Shown in pieces: positions 50,009-60,701 of a stretch of DNA of 64,000 bases. The stretch spans positions 124,001 through 188,000 of the forward strand of contig JANBPK010000730.1 in the NCBI GenBank assembly GCA_027579435.1. Direction: 5' to 3'. Each line of letters opens with the position of its first letter. Within the stretch, counting starts at the first letter, position 1. Below the pieces are notes generated by a model. That model was not told the origin of the DNA. It made no database searches and was given only the letters and a program-made list of their open reading frames with translations. The DNA is from Candolleomyces eurysporus (taxonomy: Eukaryota > Basidiomycota > Agaricomycetes > Agaricales > Psathyrellaceae). The position numbers were made by a program, and so were the translations under genes.

Positions 50009-51575
50009 ATGTCCATTGCAGAAGCCTTCCCTCCCCCCCCCAGCACCTCGCTCTAAGCTTGGAGTCTACCGTCAGCTATCCACCCTCGCTGGTGTCCGCG
50101 TCTCTCCTCTATGTCTGGGAGGTCTGGGCATCGGCGATTCGTCGCTGTTCAAGTATAACCTCGGGGAGATCACAAAGGAAAGCAGTTTCAAACTCTTGAA
50201 CGCTTATTTCGATCTGGGCGGTAATTTCCTAGATACTGCCAACTGGTAGTGAGTAGCATTCGCCCGTGAGCGTTGATTTATTGGAATCCACTTATCCGTC
50301 TACAGCTGCGAACAGACCTCTGAGATGTTTATAGGCGAATGGGCCGAGAAACGAGGTGTCCGGGATCAGCTCTTCATAGCCACCAAGGTGAGAACGCCCA
50401 CTGTTCTACATATCTAGGTCCGGGTAGCTCATCCCGAGTATTCTTCTTCCCCGTTATAGTATAGCGTCGGTTGGCCCAGGTCCGACCCAAACATCCAGCA
50501 GAAAATCCTCTACGCAGGGAACGGCACCAAGTCTATCCGCCTCAGCATCGAAGGCTCGCTGAAGAAGCTGCGAACCAACTACATCGATCTGCTTTATGTC
50601 CACTTTTATGACTTCTCGACGAGTATTGAGGAGTTGATGCAAGCTCTTCATGCGGTTGTTCTCAGGGGACAGGTACTTTACCTGGTTAGTCAACCTCTCT
50701 CGGATTATTCATATTCACCAAGAAAAAATACGGTGCGCTAACACGCTTTCGCTTTTGGCAGGGCATTTCCGACGCCCCTGCTTGGGTCGTCTCACAAGCC
50801 AATCAATACGCTCGCGACCATGCTTTGACACCATTCTCCGTTTACCAGGGACCTTGGAGTATTCTGGACCGCTCTCTCGAGAGGGAGATCATCCCGATGG
50901 CACGAAGCCAAGGTTGGTATCGTTTCACGTGCCTTTTATTTCTTTATGGTGTCTGAAGTACAACCACCTATACAGGCATGGCGCTTGCTCCATGGGGCGT
51001 TCTTGCCGGAGGCAAGATTCGCTCTGACGCTGAAGAGAAGCAGCGTCTGGAATCTGGCACACTTGGCCGAGGAGGCGCAGATGGTTGGAAACGCACTCCA
51101 GATGAGAAGAAGATCTCGGATGCTCTCGAGAAAGTTGCAGTTCAGGTCGGGGCGAAGAGTCTCAATGCCAGTGCGTCTCATTGTCCGTTTAAGCATGGCG
51201 CGCAATTTACTAAACGAGGATCGATATCACAGTTGCTGTTGCATATGTGATGCACAAGACCCGCTACGTCTTCCCTATCATTGGCGGTAGAAAAGTTGAG
51301 CACTTGCAGGACAACATCGAGGCGCTGGATATTGCCCTCACCAAGGAACACATCGACTTTTTGGAAAGCATTTTACCCTTTGACAAAGGGTTCCCTACCT
51401 CTTTCATCGTGAGTTTCAGTCCAGTAAATGTTGTAAAACTCGGACTGACTAGTGGAACGTGTGTCAGGGTGACGGGACCGAGCAAACTCCGTTCATCCGT
51501 GCCAGTGGATGGACATCTGAATGGCCTGTTGCTGGTCCGATTGTTGGATCTAGGGCTGAAGTGACGGAAGCTTGA
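50009..51575 (+). pseudogene. Aldo-keto reductase B, frame break in exon 1
   Basis: Same seven-exon plan as copy A (50009-50248, 50306-50387, 50460-50684, 50762-50912, 50976-51170, 51233-51408, 51468-51575), with catalytic Asp, Tyr, Lys and His codons kept. Exon 1 has one base too many: a run of nine Cs (about 50033-50041) directly after MSIAEAF puts the ATG out of frame with [11 protein letters not shown]. Eight Cs would restore it. Total exon length is a multiple of three plus one. Everything downstream is clean, so either this is a sequencing error in a homopolymer or a very recent inactivation. Residue after the catalytic Tyr is Cys rather than Gly. Confidence 0.8.
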
Positions 51576-51655
51576 TGAATGTGATTGCTGGTCTATTAAA
51601 TTTTTCATGCTTCTCTTCCGAGTGACAATCCGAATCGATTCAAATTTCTTCTGGC

Positions 51656-51870
51656 TCAACGAATGCGTGCTATTGCGAATATTGACCCGACTTTAAGGGG
51701 AATTACAGCGGCGCATCGCAAAGGAACTCTATTCACAACATCATTCAACACTTTGCTTGCTGTCTTCTTGGGCTCGCCAAGGAACCAACCAACCTTGAAC
51801 GGATTACGCTCATTCAACTCGACATCTTCAACGTTGTGTTCCTCCGAGTCAATCAAAAGCGCAGAGACGG
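51656..51870 (-). pseudogene. Relic of secreted multi-peptide precursor
   Basis: The minus strand reads SEEHNVEDVELNERNPFKVG-WFLGEPKKTASKVLND, which aligns with the acidic spacer plus third cationic module of the intact precursor. The signal-peptide exon and first modules are absent. It sits downstream of AKR-B exactly where intact precursors sit downstream of AKR-C and D. Confidence 0.65.
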
Positions 51871-52467
51871 AGGGGGTCCGATTCTGAGTACCGAGTCACC
51901 AGTTAGGCGCTGCCTGTTGCCGTCAAATCCACTGCCAAACGATGCCCGCAGGTATACGCTCGTCACTATGATAGCAAGGTCTTTCATCAATTCTCACTCC
52001 CACACTATGTACTTACCGCGATTTGAGGCTTTAGGTCTCGAACTGGGAACCCGTAGCCCGTGGTGCCCGAGTGCCTGACAGACTCCAAATGTTTGCCCTG
52101 TGCTTGAAGCTTATCTCTTACCGAGTCGTCGACTACTTAGTCTTGAACAACCTGCCCCGTTTGACACCCACTGCTGGACCTCAGTATCACAGAAGATGAA
52201 AGAAATACCTTGATTTCCTGGAAAATCTGGCTCTACAAAAGAAACGTCTCGGAGCGTCCGAGTCTTAGCCTTCCGCAGCAGTGGTTTCCTCACCTTGCGG
52301 GTTGGACGGACGGGGCCTTCAATATCGATGGGGCTCTATAGAGCTGAAGTGGCAACTTGCCGTTTTTCATTGGTACGTTGTGCCGTTACCACCTCCTTAT
52401 CTACCGGCCGAGAGCTGTCGTCACCTACTGTCTCCATATCATGACGTCTGCAGCCATTCTGGAGGCC

Positions 52468-52474
52468 TATAAAA
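52468..52474 (+). promoter_or_regulatory. TATA box of AKR-C
   Basis: TATAAAA in GGCCTATAAAACCTGAG, about 70 bp before the ATG at 52541. Shared with the other AKR copies. Confidence 0.65.
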
Positions 52475-52540
52475 CCTGAGTTATCCATGGGTCAAGTCCA
52501 GTCAACTCACACAGAGCTTACTTGCTAGTACCCCTCAAAC

Positions 52541-54092
52541 ATGTCCTTCGCAACAATCTTCCCTCCCGCCCCTACGCCTCGCTCCAAGCTTGGAGTCTAC
52601 CGTCAGCTATCTACCCTTGCTGGCGTCCGTGTCTCTCCTTTGTGCCTTGGAGGCATGGGTATCGGAGACTCCTCTCTGTTCAAGTATAACCTCGGTTCGA
52701 TCACCAAGGAGAGCAGCATGAAACTCTTGGACGCTTATTTCGACCTAGGTGGTAATTTCATTGATACCGCTAACTGGTAGTGGGTAGCCCTCACCATACC
52801 CGTATTGGCGTCTGCTTACCCGGGATATATCCAACTTGTAGCAGCGAACAAACATCTGAGATGTTCATTGGAGAATGGGCTGAACAGCGAGGTATTAGGG
52901 ACCAGCTTTTCATGGCTACTAAGGTGAGGACACCTACCGTGGCACGTTCCACTCGAGCTTTGAATATACTTACACTAATAAAATTTCCTCTTCCTATAGT
53001 ACACCGTTGGATGGCCCAGGGATGACCCAAAATTCCAGCAAAAGATTCTCTACGTAGGAAACGGCTCCAAGTCTATCCGCCTCAGCGTCGAAGCCTCGTT
53101 GAAGAAGTTGCGAACGAGCTATATCGACTTGTTTTACGTTCATTTCTGGGACTATTCGACCAGTATCGAGGAATTAATGCAGGCGCTTCATGCGCTTGTC
53201 CTCAAAGGTCAAGTGCTCTACCTGGTTCGTCCATCTCAGTCTAGCTTTCACCTGATAGAGGGACCGTCAGCTGACCTATTTTTATTCTCGGCAGGGTATA
53301 TCTGACGCCCCTGCCTGGGTCGTCTCGCAAGCTAATCAATATGCTCGCGATCACGCTTTGACCCCGTTCTCCGTTTATCAGGGCTCATGGAGTATTCTGG
53401 ATCGCTCTTTCGAGAGGGAAATCATTCCTATGACTCGAAGCCAAGGTTAGTATCCACCAAACCTCTTGCTTCTTACGCAGGAGTCTGAGGAACGTCCATC
53501 TCTACAGGCATGGCGCTGGCTCCATGGGGCGTTTTAGCGGGAGGCAAGATTCGCTCCGATGCTGAAGAAAAGAAGCGTCTTGAATCTGGTACTCTTGGGC
53601 GAGGAGACGCAGACAGTTGGAAGCGCACTCCAGATGAGAAGAAGATTTCTGACGCTCTCGAGAAAGTTGCCGCCGAAGTCGGGGCGAAGAGTCTCAATGC
53701 TGGTATGTATATATCCCTACGTGGTGGATAGTACACTAAACAAGCACTATAGTCGCTATTGCATATGTGATGCACAAGACTCGCTTCGTTTTCCCCATTA
53801 TCGGTGGTCGAAAGGTCGAACACTTGCAAGACAACATCGAAGCGCTGGACATCGCTCTCACTAGGGAACACATTGAGTTTTTAGAAAGCATTTTACCCTT
53901 TGACAAAGGGTTTCCTGCCACCATCATCGTAAGTGCCATTTTGCTATCATCGTCTCGTGAAATCAGGCAAGCGCTGACGAGTCATGTCAGGGTGACGGCA
54001 CCACGTCCGCCCCTATGATCCACACAAGCGGATGGACGGCTGACTGGCCTACTGCTGGACCGATTCTTGGGTCCAGCGCTGAACTCAAGTAG
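52541..54092 (+). CDS. Aldo-keto reductase C (aryl-alcohol dehydrogenase type)
   Basis: Seven exons (52541-52779, 52842-52923, 53000-53224, 53295-53445, 53508-53702, 53753-53928, 53991-54092) give 389 residues, all in frame. The tetrad is intact ([21 protein letters not shown]), as is the NADPH-binding C-terminal half ([15 protein letters not shown]). It differs from copy A in the loop after the catalytic Tyr (Ser instead of Gly) and at the C-terminus, the part that usually shapes the substrate pocket. It is convergent with the intact secreted precursor at 54334-54940, 241 bp away. Confidence 0.92.
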
Positions 54093-54333
54093 GCACAGCG
54101 AACGCGATAGCTGCCCTTAGTTCATCTATCTCATTGTTTCACGTCATCTTCTGCTTGTGATATAAGAAATGCTCTCAATTAATGCGATCTTCTGGCTTAA
54201 CGAATACATTATTGTAGGTTTCAACCCTGGAAATATATAGAACTACAGCGGGTGAGTCGTGAAAGCCGTTAAAAAAAAAAACTCGAGTCCAACACAGCCA
54301 GTCCGCAAACGAGGTGGTAAAGGTATCATATCT

Positions 54334-54940
54334 CTAATCAAGCTCATCAAGGAACCGAGCCTCAACCTCCAAAACATCATCCGCATCCAACAAGTTGCGC
54401 TCCTCCAAGCCGAAGTCAGAGGCGTACTCCCTCTGTTCAAGGTAGATTCCGTCATCGAGTTCCCTAAACCCGAGACCCGATTTAACCGGGTTAACCGGGC
54501 TGGCGACCTTCGCGACCTTCTTGACACCGCCCGATTTTAAATTCTTCAAGAATCCGGGTTCCCGAGCTTCGTAGGCGAGTTCGTCCGCGCTGAGCTCCCG
54601 TACGTAGACATTGCCTTCCTCGTCTCGGCGGAGGATGAGCGCAACTTTTGGTAACTTGGTAGCAGGTGCGGCTTTTTTAGAGACCTTGGTGATACTTCCC
54701 CAGAAGCTAGGCTCGCGGGCTTCGATGTCGAGCAAGGAGTCGGGGTTGTCAATCGAGCGTCGGTTGACACTGCGGATATAAGAAATTTAATCAGTCGTTA
54801 GCCTTTGATGTGTGTAAAATTGAGAGATGGTATACTCACGCAGAGGACTCGAGGTACTGGGGAAGAGCGGGAGCGGGAGCAGCGAGAACGGGGGCAACGA
54901 CAAAGGCTGCGGCGACGAGTAAAGTGGATGCTTGAACCAT
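54334..54940 (-). CDS. Secreted multi-peptide precursor 1 (AREP-type, two cationic modules)
   Basis: Two exons (54940-54840, 54769-54334) give 178 residues. Residues 1-21 are a signal peptide ending VLAA. A Kex2-like RR site (37-38) precedes the acidic LDIEAREP motif. Cationic module 1 (about 55-82) ends in RR; an acidic spacer DEEGNVYVREL follows; a second EAREP (101-105) opens cationic module 2 (about 106-136), followed by RELDDGIYL, a long acidic region and the terminal LDELD. The modules contain Lys/Arg with Val/Ala/Leu in helical spacing and almost no acidic residues, whereas the spacers are dominated by Asp/Glu. No known family is recognised. The design suggests proteolytic release of several cationic peptides from a charge-balanced precursor. 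It is convergent with AKR-C and has a paralogue at 55813-56445. Confidence 0.85.
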
Positions 54941-55086
54941 TATGGATGATGTGGATTCAGGTTTGAGGATAGAGAGATTGATAAAAAGGCAGAAGCGTTC
55001 GATGTCGACTGTGTTGTAGATTCGTGAGGGAGGAGTGGCGAATGCGAGACCGGCACTGAGGAGACCATGGGCTAGCACACTAGCCC

Positions 55087-55093
55087 TTTTATA
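55087..55093 (-). promoter_or_regulatory. TATA box of secreted precursor 1
   Basis: TATAAAA on the minus strand, about 150 bp before the ATG at 54940, followed by a conserved leader. The two other precursors have the same arrangement. Confidence 0.6.
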
Positions 55094-55344
55094 CCTCGAA
55101 GGCCACGAGCATCCGTAGTCCGGCTGGAAAGGGTCACCAACGGTACCCAAATTAAATGTCATTGCGTGCGGAATCCGGGGGTGTGTGCTCATGGGATGGT
55201 GATCTAAATTAATTGAGTGACCTTGGGAGGGAACCGAACCAAGGGCTAGGACTATGCAGTTTTCGCCCTTGCGAAGGGGCTCATCAGAGGGCTTAACCGC
55301 TTGTTGCGTGATATTCGCCGAATCGATTCAAACAATGAATGCTT

Positions 55345-55515
55345 GTTATTGCGGATGTCGACTCACCAGTTAGGAAAATCACAGCGGCGCAAAGGCCTCC
55401 ATTCACGGCATCATTCAACACTTCGCTGTCTTGCTCGCCAAGGAAGCAACCAAGCTTGATCCGCCTCGAAATCTTTCAAGTTGCGTTCCTCCAAGTCACT
55501 TCAAAGCGCACCGAC
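55345..55515 (-). pseudogene. Relic of secreted multi-peptide precursor
   Basis: Shares the layout and bases of 48330-48480 and 51690-51870 (block around GCATCATTCAACAC and the Cys/Leu-rich shifted remains of the acidic spacer and module 3). The frame is lost. It lies between precursor genes 1 and 2. Confidence 0.5.
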
Positions 55516-55812
55516 GGAGGGAGCCTACTGCTGGACCGATTCTTGAGTCCAGCGCTAGCGCTGAGCTCAAGTAGGCAGAGAGAACGTGATAGCTGCCCTT
55601 GGTTCGTCTATCTCATTGTTGCGAGTCGTCTTCCGCTTGCGATGTCCAACATGCTCTCTGATGCGATTTTTTGGCCAACGAATATATTATTGTAGGTATC
55701 AACCCTGGAAATATATAGAACTACAACGGGTGAGTCATGAAAGCCGTTAAAAAAAAGACTACTCGAATCCAACATAACCAGTCCGCAAACGAGGTAGTAC
55801 GGTATCATATCT

Positions 55813-56445
55813 CTAATCAAGCTCATCAAGGAACCGAGCCTCAACCTCCAAAACATCATCCACATCCAACAAGTTGCGCTCTTCCAAGCTGAAGTCAGAG
55901 GGATCGTACTCCCTCTCTTCAAGGTAGATTCCGTCATCGAGTTCCCTCAACCCTAGACTCGAGGCAGGGCGCGTAATCGGGCGAGCGACCTTCACTACAC
56001 CCCCTCCCTTCTTACCAAAACGGACTTTATCAAAGAATCCCGGCTGCCGGGCTTCGAGGTAGGCGACTTCGTCCGCGCCGAGCTCGCGAACGTAGACATT
56101 GCCTTCCTCGTCTCGCCGGAGGAGGAGAGGGGCAACCTTTCGTACGATAGGCGCAACNTTTTTTTACGATAGGTGCGACTTTGTTAAAGACCCTGGTAAC
56201 ACCTCCCCAGAAGCTAGGCTCGCGGGCTTCGATGTCGATCAGGTCGGGGTTGTCGATCGAGCGTCGGGTGACACTGCGGATATAAGAAATTTAACCAGTC
56301 GTTCGCCTTTGATGTGCGTAAAAATTGAGAGATGGTATACTCACGCAGAGGACTCGAGATACTGGGGAAGAGCGGGAGCGGGAGCAGCGAGAACGGGGGC
56401 AACGACAAAGGCTGCGGCGACGAGCAAGGTGGATGCTTGAACCAT
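55813..56445 (-). CDS. Secreted multi-peptide precursor 2 (AREP-type)
   Basis: Two exons (56445-56345, 56273-55813). The signal peptide and exon 1 (101 nt) are nearly identical to precursor 1. Exon 2 keeps RRSIDNPD, DIEAREP, a first cationic module extended by a VAPIV repeat, RRDEEGNVYVREL, a second motif changed to EARQP, a second cationic module rich in Lys/Gly/Val, and LRELDDGIYLEERE with the acidic C-terminus ending LDELD. The N at 56158 beside a T run adds one base to exon 2 (total length is a multiple of three plus one). Dropping it restores the frame, so the gene is probably intact. Confidence 0.8.
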
Positions 56446-56591
56446 TATGGATGATGTGGATTCAGGTGTGAGGATAGAGAGATTGATGAAGAGACAGAAG
56501 CGTTCAACGCGGACTGTGTTGAAGATTTGTGAGGGAAGAGTAGTGAGTGTGAGACCAGCTCTGAGGAGACCATGGGCCAGAACACCAATAC

Positions 56592-56598
56592 TTTTATA
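56592..56598 (-). promoter_or_regulatory. TATA box of secreted precursor 2
   Basis: TATAAAA on the minus strand about 150 bp before the start codon at 56445, at the same distance as in precursor 1. Confidence 0.6.
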
Positions 56599-56699
56599 CC
56601 TCCAAGGCCACGGGCAACCGTAATCCACCTGGAAAGGGTCCCCAACGGTGAATTGACAAGGCACCCAGATTAGATGGCATTGCGTGCGGAATGTGTGCT

Positions 56700-57110
56700 C
56701 ACGGGATGGTAATCTAAATTAACAGGTGTTTCAATACGGGGTTCATCAGACACTGCCATCCCTCGAAACTGAATACTTACTAGCCTCATTCAATCCGGAC
56801 GCGTTCCCTTGCGGTCACACAGATCCCGGGGATACCTGAGAGCAGGTCTGCTATTCTCTGAGTGATTTTTGGTAAAGCCTCTCAGAAATCGAACACAACA
56901 GTATCAGTTTCGATAAGTGAACGGTCAGCACCCAGGGGGATCTTCCTTTTGATGCACAGATCCGCGACTTTGAAGGGCTCTGTGAGCATTTAGGTAATCC
57001 CGGATCTACAAGCAGAGTGGCAGTGAGCACTGTGTACCGTAACGACAAGGGACATTGATAAGGTGATGCTTACCCGACAATATGGCCAGGCACTGCCCAC
57101 CGTCCACCCA
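56700..57110. repeat. Duplicated far-upstream flank of the precursor genes (partner 63590-63960)
   Basis: The segment beyond the promoter of precursor 2 recurs beyond the promoter of precursor 3 with many substitutions. Shared blocks include GTTTCAATACGG, GACACTGCCAT, CTGAATACTTAC and GAGTGGCAGTGAG. It shows that the repeated AKR/precursor unit extends at least 0.5 kb past the precursor. Confidence 0.7.
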
Positions 57111-57926
57111 GCCTCGATCAAAACGAAGAAGGGGTCAATACCCTCGATATCACCATAGATACAGCGAAATGTAGGCATGGATACTGAGTACTTGCCTTGA
57201 GAGTTGTTGGTAGAGAAGACTGATCAGAGGACGGTGTCGATTTGTACCACGAAGTGTCTTATCAGATCCATGTGTTGGATGGTATGGCATAGATGGATGG
57301 CAGGCGCAATCACTGGTTTCCAAAGTGGTTTACCCGTGAAACCGTCCTCGACAGAAAACAGAAAACAGAAAGCGACTACATATGAGGGGGAATGGGTGAT
57401 TCGGAACGAATGGGATAACTACTTGAAGATGTGGAGTGATGGTGATGGATGGAATGAACACCGCTGAAGGCCCAAAAAAGTCGGCACATCCAAGGATTTG
57501 GTTCGTTGGACGTTTCCATACGCATTTCCATCATGATATTCGCATCGAAAGACAGAATGCCTAGAATGCCTTTTACACACAGCCTTGTTTTCCCTCTGTT
57601 TCTCCCGATTGCCCTTGAGCGACGTATCTCCTTTGTCTCAGCCTACAGAATTAGAATTCAGATGCCATCTTCATGTGACGAGTAACGTGGGGATGCCATC
57701 TTAGGAGGTGTTACATTATGATTCGACCATTATTTCATGAATAAAGCATGGTCAACGCCAGGCAGTCAAGGACATTGGAATCATGGAGCGAGAGGCTCGT
57801 CCGCGCACGGCTCCGATGGCGTGGGTATAATTTGCGGATCAAATAAAGCCTTTATTAGGTCACCCCGCCGAGGATACTGTTTTCCCTCCCTTCCCTTACT
57901 TTGCTCCTCGGCTTACCATGCGTTAT
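57111..57926. other. Intergenic region, no feature seen
   Basis: No supported gene, RNA or repeat apart from ordinary AT-variable sequence. Confidence 0.4.
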
Positions 57927-59520
57927 ATGACAGAGATCAATGAACGTGCTGAGCGCTTTTACCCTTTGTGCTCTCCATGGCAGGCTGTCAACGAATACGA
58001 CGACCTTGTCGCCGACGTTCGGAGGGTGTAGTATGAGGGCAATATCTATATCGACCAGGTCCCCATCACTCTTTTCAGCCCTATCCTCGCACGACTTCAA
58101 CAGCAGCTTCAAGACCGGGTTATCCTTGATTAAGTTGCCGCTTCTCCAGATCAATTGAAGAACGCCTTCAGTTTCGTAAAGGGGGCAACAAAGCTTGTCG
58201 ATACTCAAGAAGATCGTCTGACGGCTGTACGCGGCCAACTCGAACAACTCTTGGCAGGATCGACGACAAAGGGCCAAAAGCCGATTTGGGCCGAGCGCAT
58301 TTCGTGGACGCCGTACACAAATCCGACCACAATCTGGTGGTCAGACGATCACGAAAAGGGCTTCCTAACTTTGATCCTCGAGCTCACTGCTGTGCCCGGA
58401 TTAAATGGCGACCCCCTCCACAAAGCTGTGGTGGACTACGCCACGATTGTATTACACGACAAGGTACGTTTAGTTTCGACGTAGTAATCTTTCCCTTTTC
58501 ATTACTCATGGAACATAAAATAATAGCATCGCAGGAATCGCGGAGCGACAAATTTCCCTACCATCCTCCTCGGCATCGCAGGGTCCCAACTCCGTGCCGC
58601 AGCTGCAATTTACGTCGGGTCGTCCATCTACATCTCGACACTGATTTCCTTGAATACTGCTGCCCCCATCGGATTCCATTCTACCAGCGACACGCTCGCC
58701 CTCGCCCGGGTGTTCCAAAGTCTATTCGAGTTCGTCTCTAGCTCGAGGCCTACTACCGTAGCATCAACACAAGTAGCACCGGGGGGGATAACGATATGTC
58801 AGAAGAACTCCGGGATAGGTTCCCCGGCAGCCTCTTCACCGTCTCAACGCCTGTTCACCCTGGTGTCATTTTGCCGGGTCTCACTTACCGGGGCTTCCTC
58901 TCAAGCAAGACCGGACAGATGATATGCCCTTTGGTCGATTTGGGGAAGGAGACGACAGCCAAGTCCGTCGCTACTCTCAACGACGGTACCGAGGTTGTCG
59001 TCAAATTCACAGCGAGTTACAACCCCGCCGCCCATCGACTCCTATGCGATTCTGGGCTTGCTCCGAGGCTTTATTTCTGTGAACGTGTAATGGGGGATGT
59101 GGCCATGGTCGTCATGGAGAGAGTGCGCAATTGTGTGCCGCTGGCGTACCTGCTGAACCACGGTCCTGAACGAACTGGAAGTGGGGTGAATCTCGTCGTC
59201 AAGAAGGTCGAGGAAGCGGTCCGCCTTCTCCACGAGAGACATTGTTTTTGGCAATTTGCGGGACGAGAATATCCTTTGCGTGGCCAAATGCAAATCGAGC
59301 GTCGCCTCAGTCCTTTGAGTTGATTTCGATTGGGCTGTCAAGGATGGCGAAGGACGGTATCCCGCAGGACTCAACGACAGCGGCAAGTTGGATTCGGACG
59401 AGAAAAGCTCTGGCGATCGTCAGTGGGCCGAAGGTGTACAGCCGTTTGGTGTCATGAAGAAGGCGCACGATGGTGGCAGGTGGAAAGACTCAGGAAGATG
59501 GTGAATGATTCGGTCACGAT
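57927..59520 (+). pseudogene. Broken kinase-like (PKL-fold) gene
   Basis: A plus-strand frame opens at the ATG 57927 (MTEINERAERFYPL) and runs through two in-frame stop codons (TAG near 58029, TAA near 58131) into a clear coding stretch at 58143-58463 (LVDTQEDRLTAVRGQLEQ). An intron ends before HRNRGATNFPTILLGIAGS. At least three shifts follow. The C-terminal half has kinase-like landmarks: a VVVKFTASYN lysine strand, MVVMERV hinge, VFGNLRDENIL in place of the HGDxRxxN catalytic loop (Asp replaced by Asn) and VDFDWA in place of DFG. This build resembles the large agaricomycete families of kinase-like proteins with an N-terminal nuclease- or crinkler-like part. Clearly inactivated. Confidence 0.65.
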
Positions 59521-59964
59521 TTAGTTATTTGCACTCATTGAGTTCTCAGCCCTTTCGGCCATTCTTAATCTCCAAAATTTCGCGTGTGCGCGGTTGTCCC
59601 TCAGCCTACCATCTCCATGGCTGTCACCAATTTGGGCGACTAGTACGAATGCCAGATTATGCGCAGAGGTTGCCAAGCCGTAAAACTTTATACATGTGTG
59701 CAGATTCCTCTAGGTGGCATATTCAATGTCCTGTGATCTCGGTCTATCGCATGCGCATCGCTAATAGAACGTTCGACCAAGTCAAAGTTTAGAGACAGAA
59801 GCCAGTGGGCCCTGACAAATTGGTTGCTGTAAAGCCTGCTTCTCGTCCGTTTATTATGATAGCAAACTTTGTCTTCCGTCATTGACAATTCTTATTTCCA
59901 CGATTCTTTAAATAACCGTCGAGTTAAGGTTTATGTGTGGCCTCCAAGTGAGAAACCGGTGTCC

Positions 59965-60333
59965 GTGATGCCAGACTCCACATGCTTTCTCTGTGCTTGA
60001 AGCTTTATCTTCCTCGTTTTGTCGCCGACGTAATCACAACCTTTCCCCGACTAATCCATTTCATGATCTACTGTTTCTCAGCACAACAGTAAGATGACAG
60101 AATACGAAATATCCTATTTCCTGGGAATTTACGTCGTAGATGCTCGTGGTGCCAGACTCCACATGCTTTCCCTGTGTTTGAAGCATTTATCTCCCTCCTC
60201 ATTCTGTAGCCGACGTAATCACAACCTTTACCGCCTTTACCAGACTACTTCATTTCACCGTCTGCTAAATCTCAGCACAATAGCAAAATGACAGAATACG
60301 AAATCTCCTATTTCTTGGGAATCTACGTTGTAG
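59965..60333 (+). repeat. Two direct repeats of about 180 bp upstream of AKR-D
   Basis: Two copies (about 59965-60140 and 60146-60333) share TGCCAGACTCCACATGCTTT, the CCGACGTAATCACAACCTTT block, CTCAGCACAA and ATGACAGAATACGAAAT...GTAGA. A diverged single copy lies upstream of AKR-C (about 52060-52250). They may be promoter elements; the short frame they contain (MTEYEISYFLGIYVV) is repeated only because the DNA is. Confidence 0.75.
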
Positions 60334-60629
60334 AGCTCAAGAACGACCTTAATCTCCTGCACAATCGAGGCCTAGGAAAGGACTGGCAGCAAAGAATGGA
60401 CCAGGAACGTTTGAGTCCAGATCTTAGCCTTCCTCCTTCCGCAGCGGTGGAGTGGTTTACTAAGATTTCAAGCCCAACTTATCTTCTACGGTTCTATTCA
60501 CTTCCCAATCTTTCTATATTTATAGATGCATGAGTAGAAGTGGACATTGTGCCGTTACTATCCACTGCAGCTGAAATTTGTCGTGACCTACTGTCTCCGA
60601 CTAGTGACGTCTACACCCGTCTGAAGGCC

Positions 60630-60636
60630 TATAAAA
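60630..60636 (+). promoter_or_regulatory. TATA box of AKR-D
   Basis: TATAAAA in GGCCTATAAAATCTGGG, about 70 bp before the ATG at 60702. Confidence 0.6.
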
Positions 60637-60701
60637 TCTGGGCGATCCATGTCAAGTCCACTCAAGTCACAGACGACTTATCTACTTGTACCTCTCTAAG
60701 C

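Noticed and set aside
59965..60333. Repeated DNA considered as a CRISPR-like array or a transposon end
   Set aside because: Only two long adjacent copies with no regular spacers, no terminal inverted repeats and no transposase nearby; a local tandem duplication explains it.
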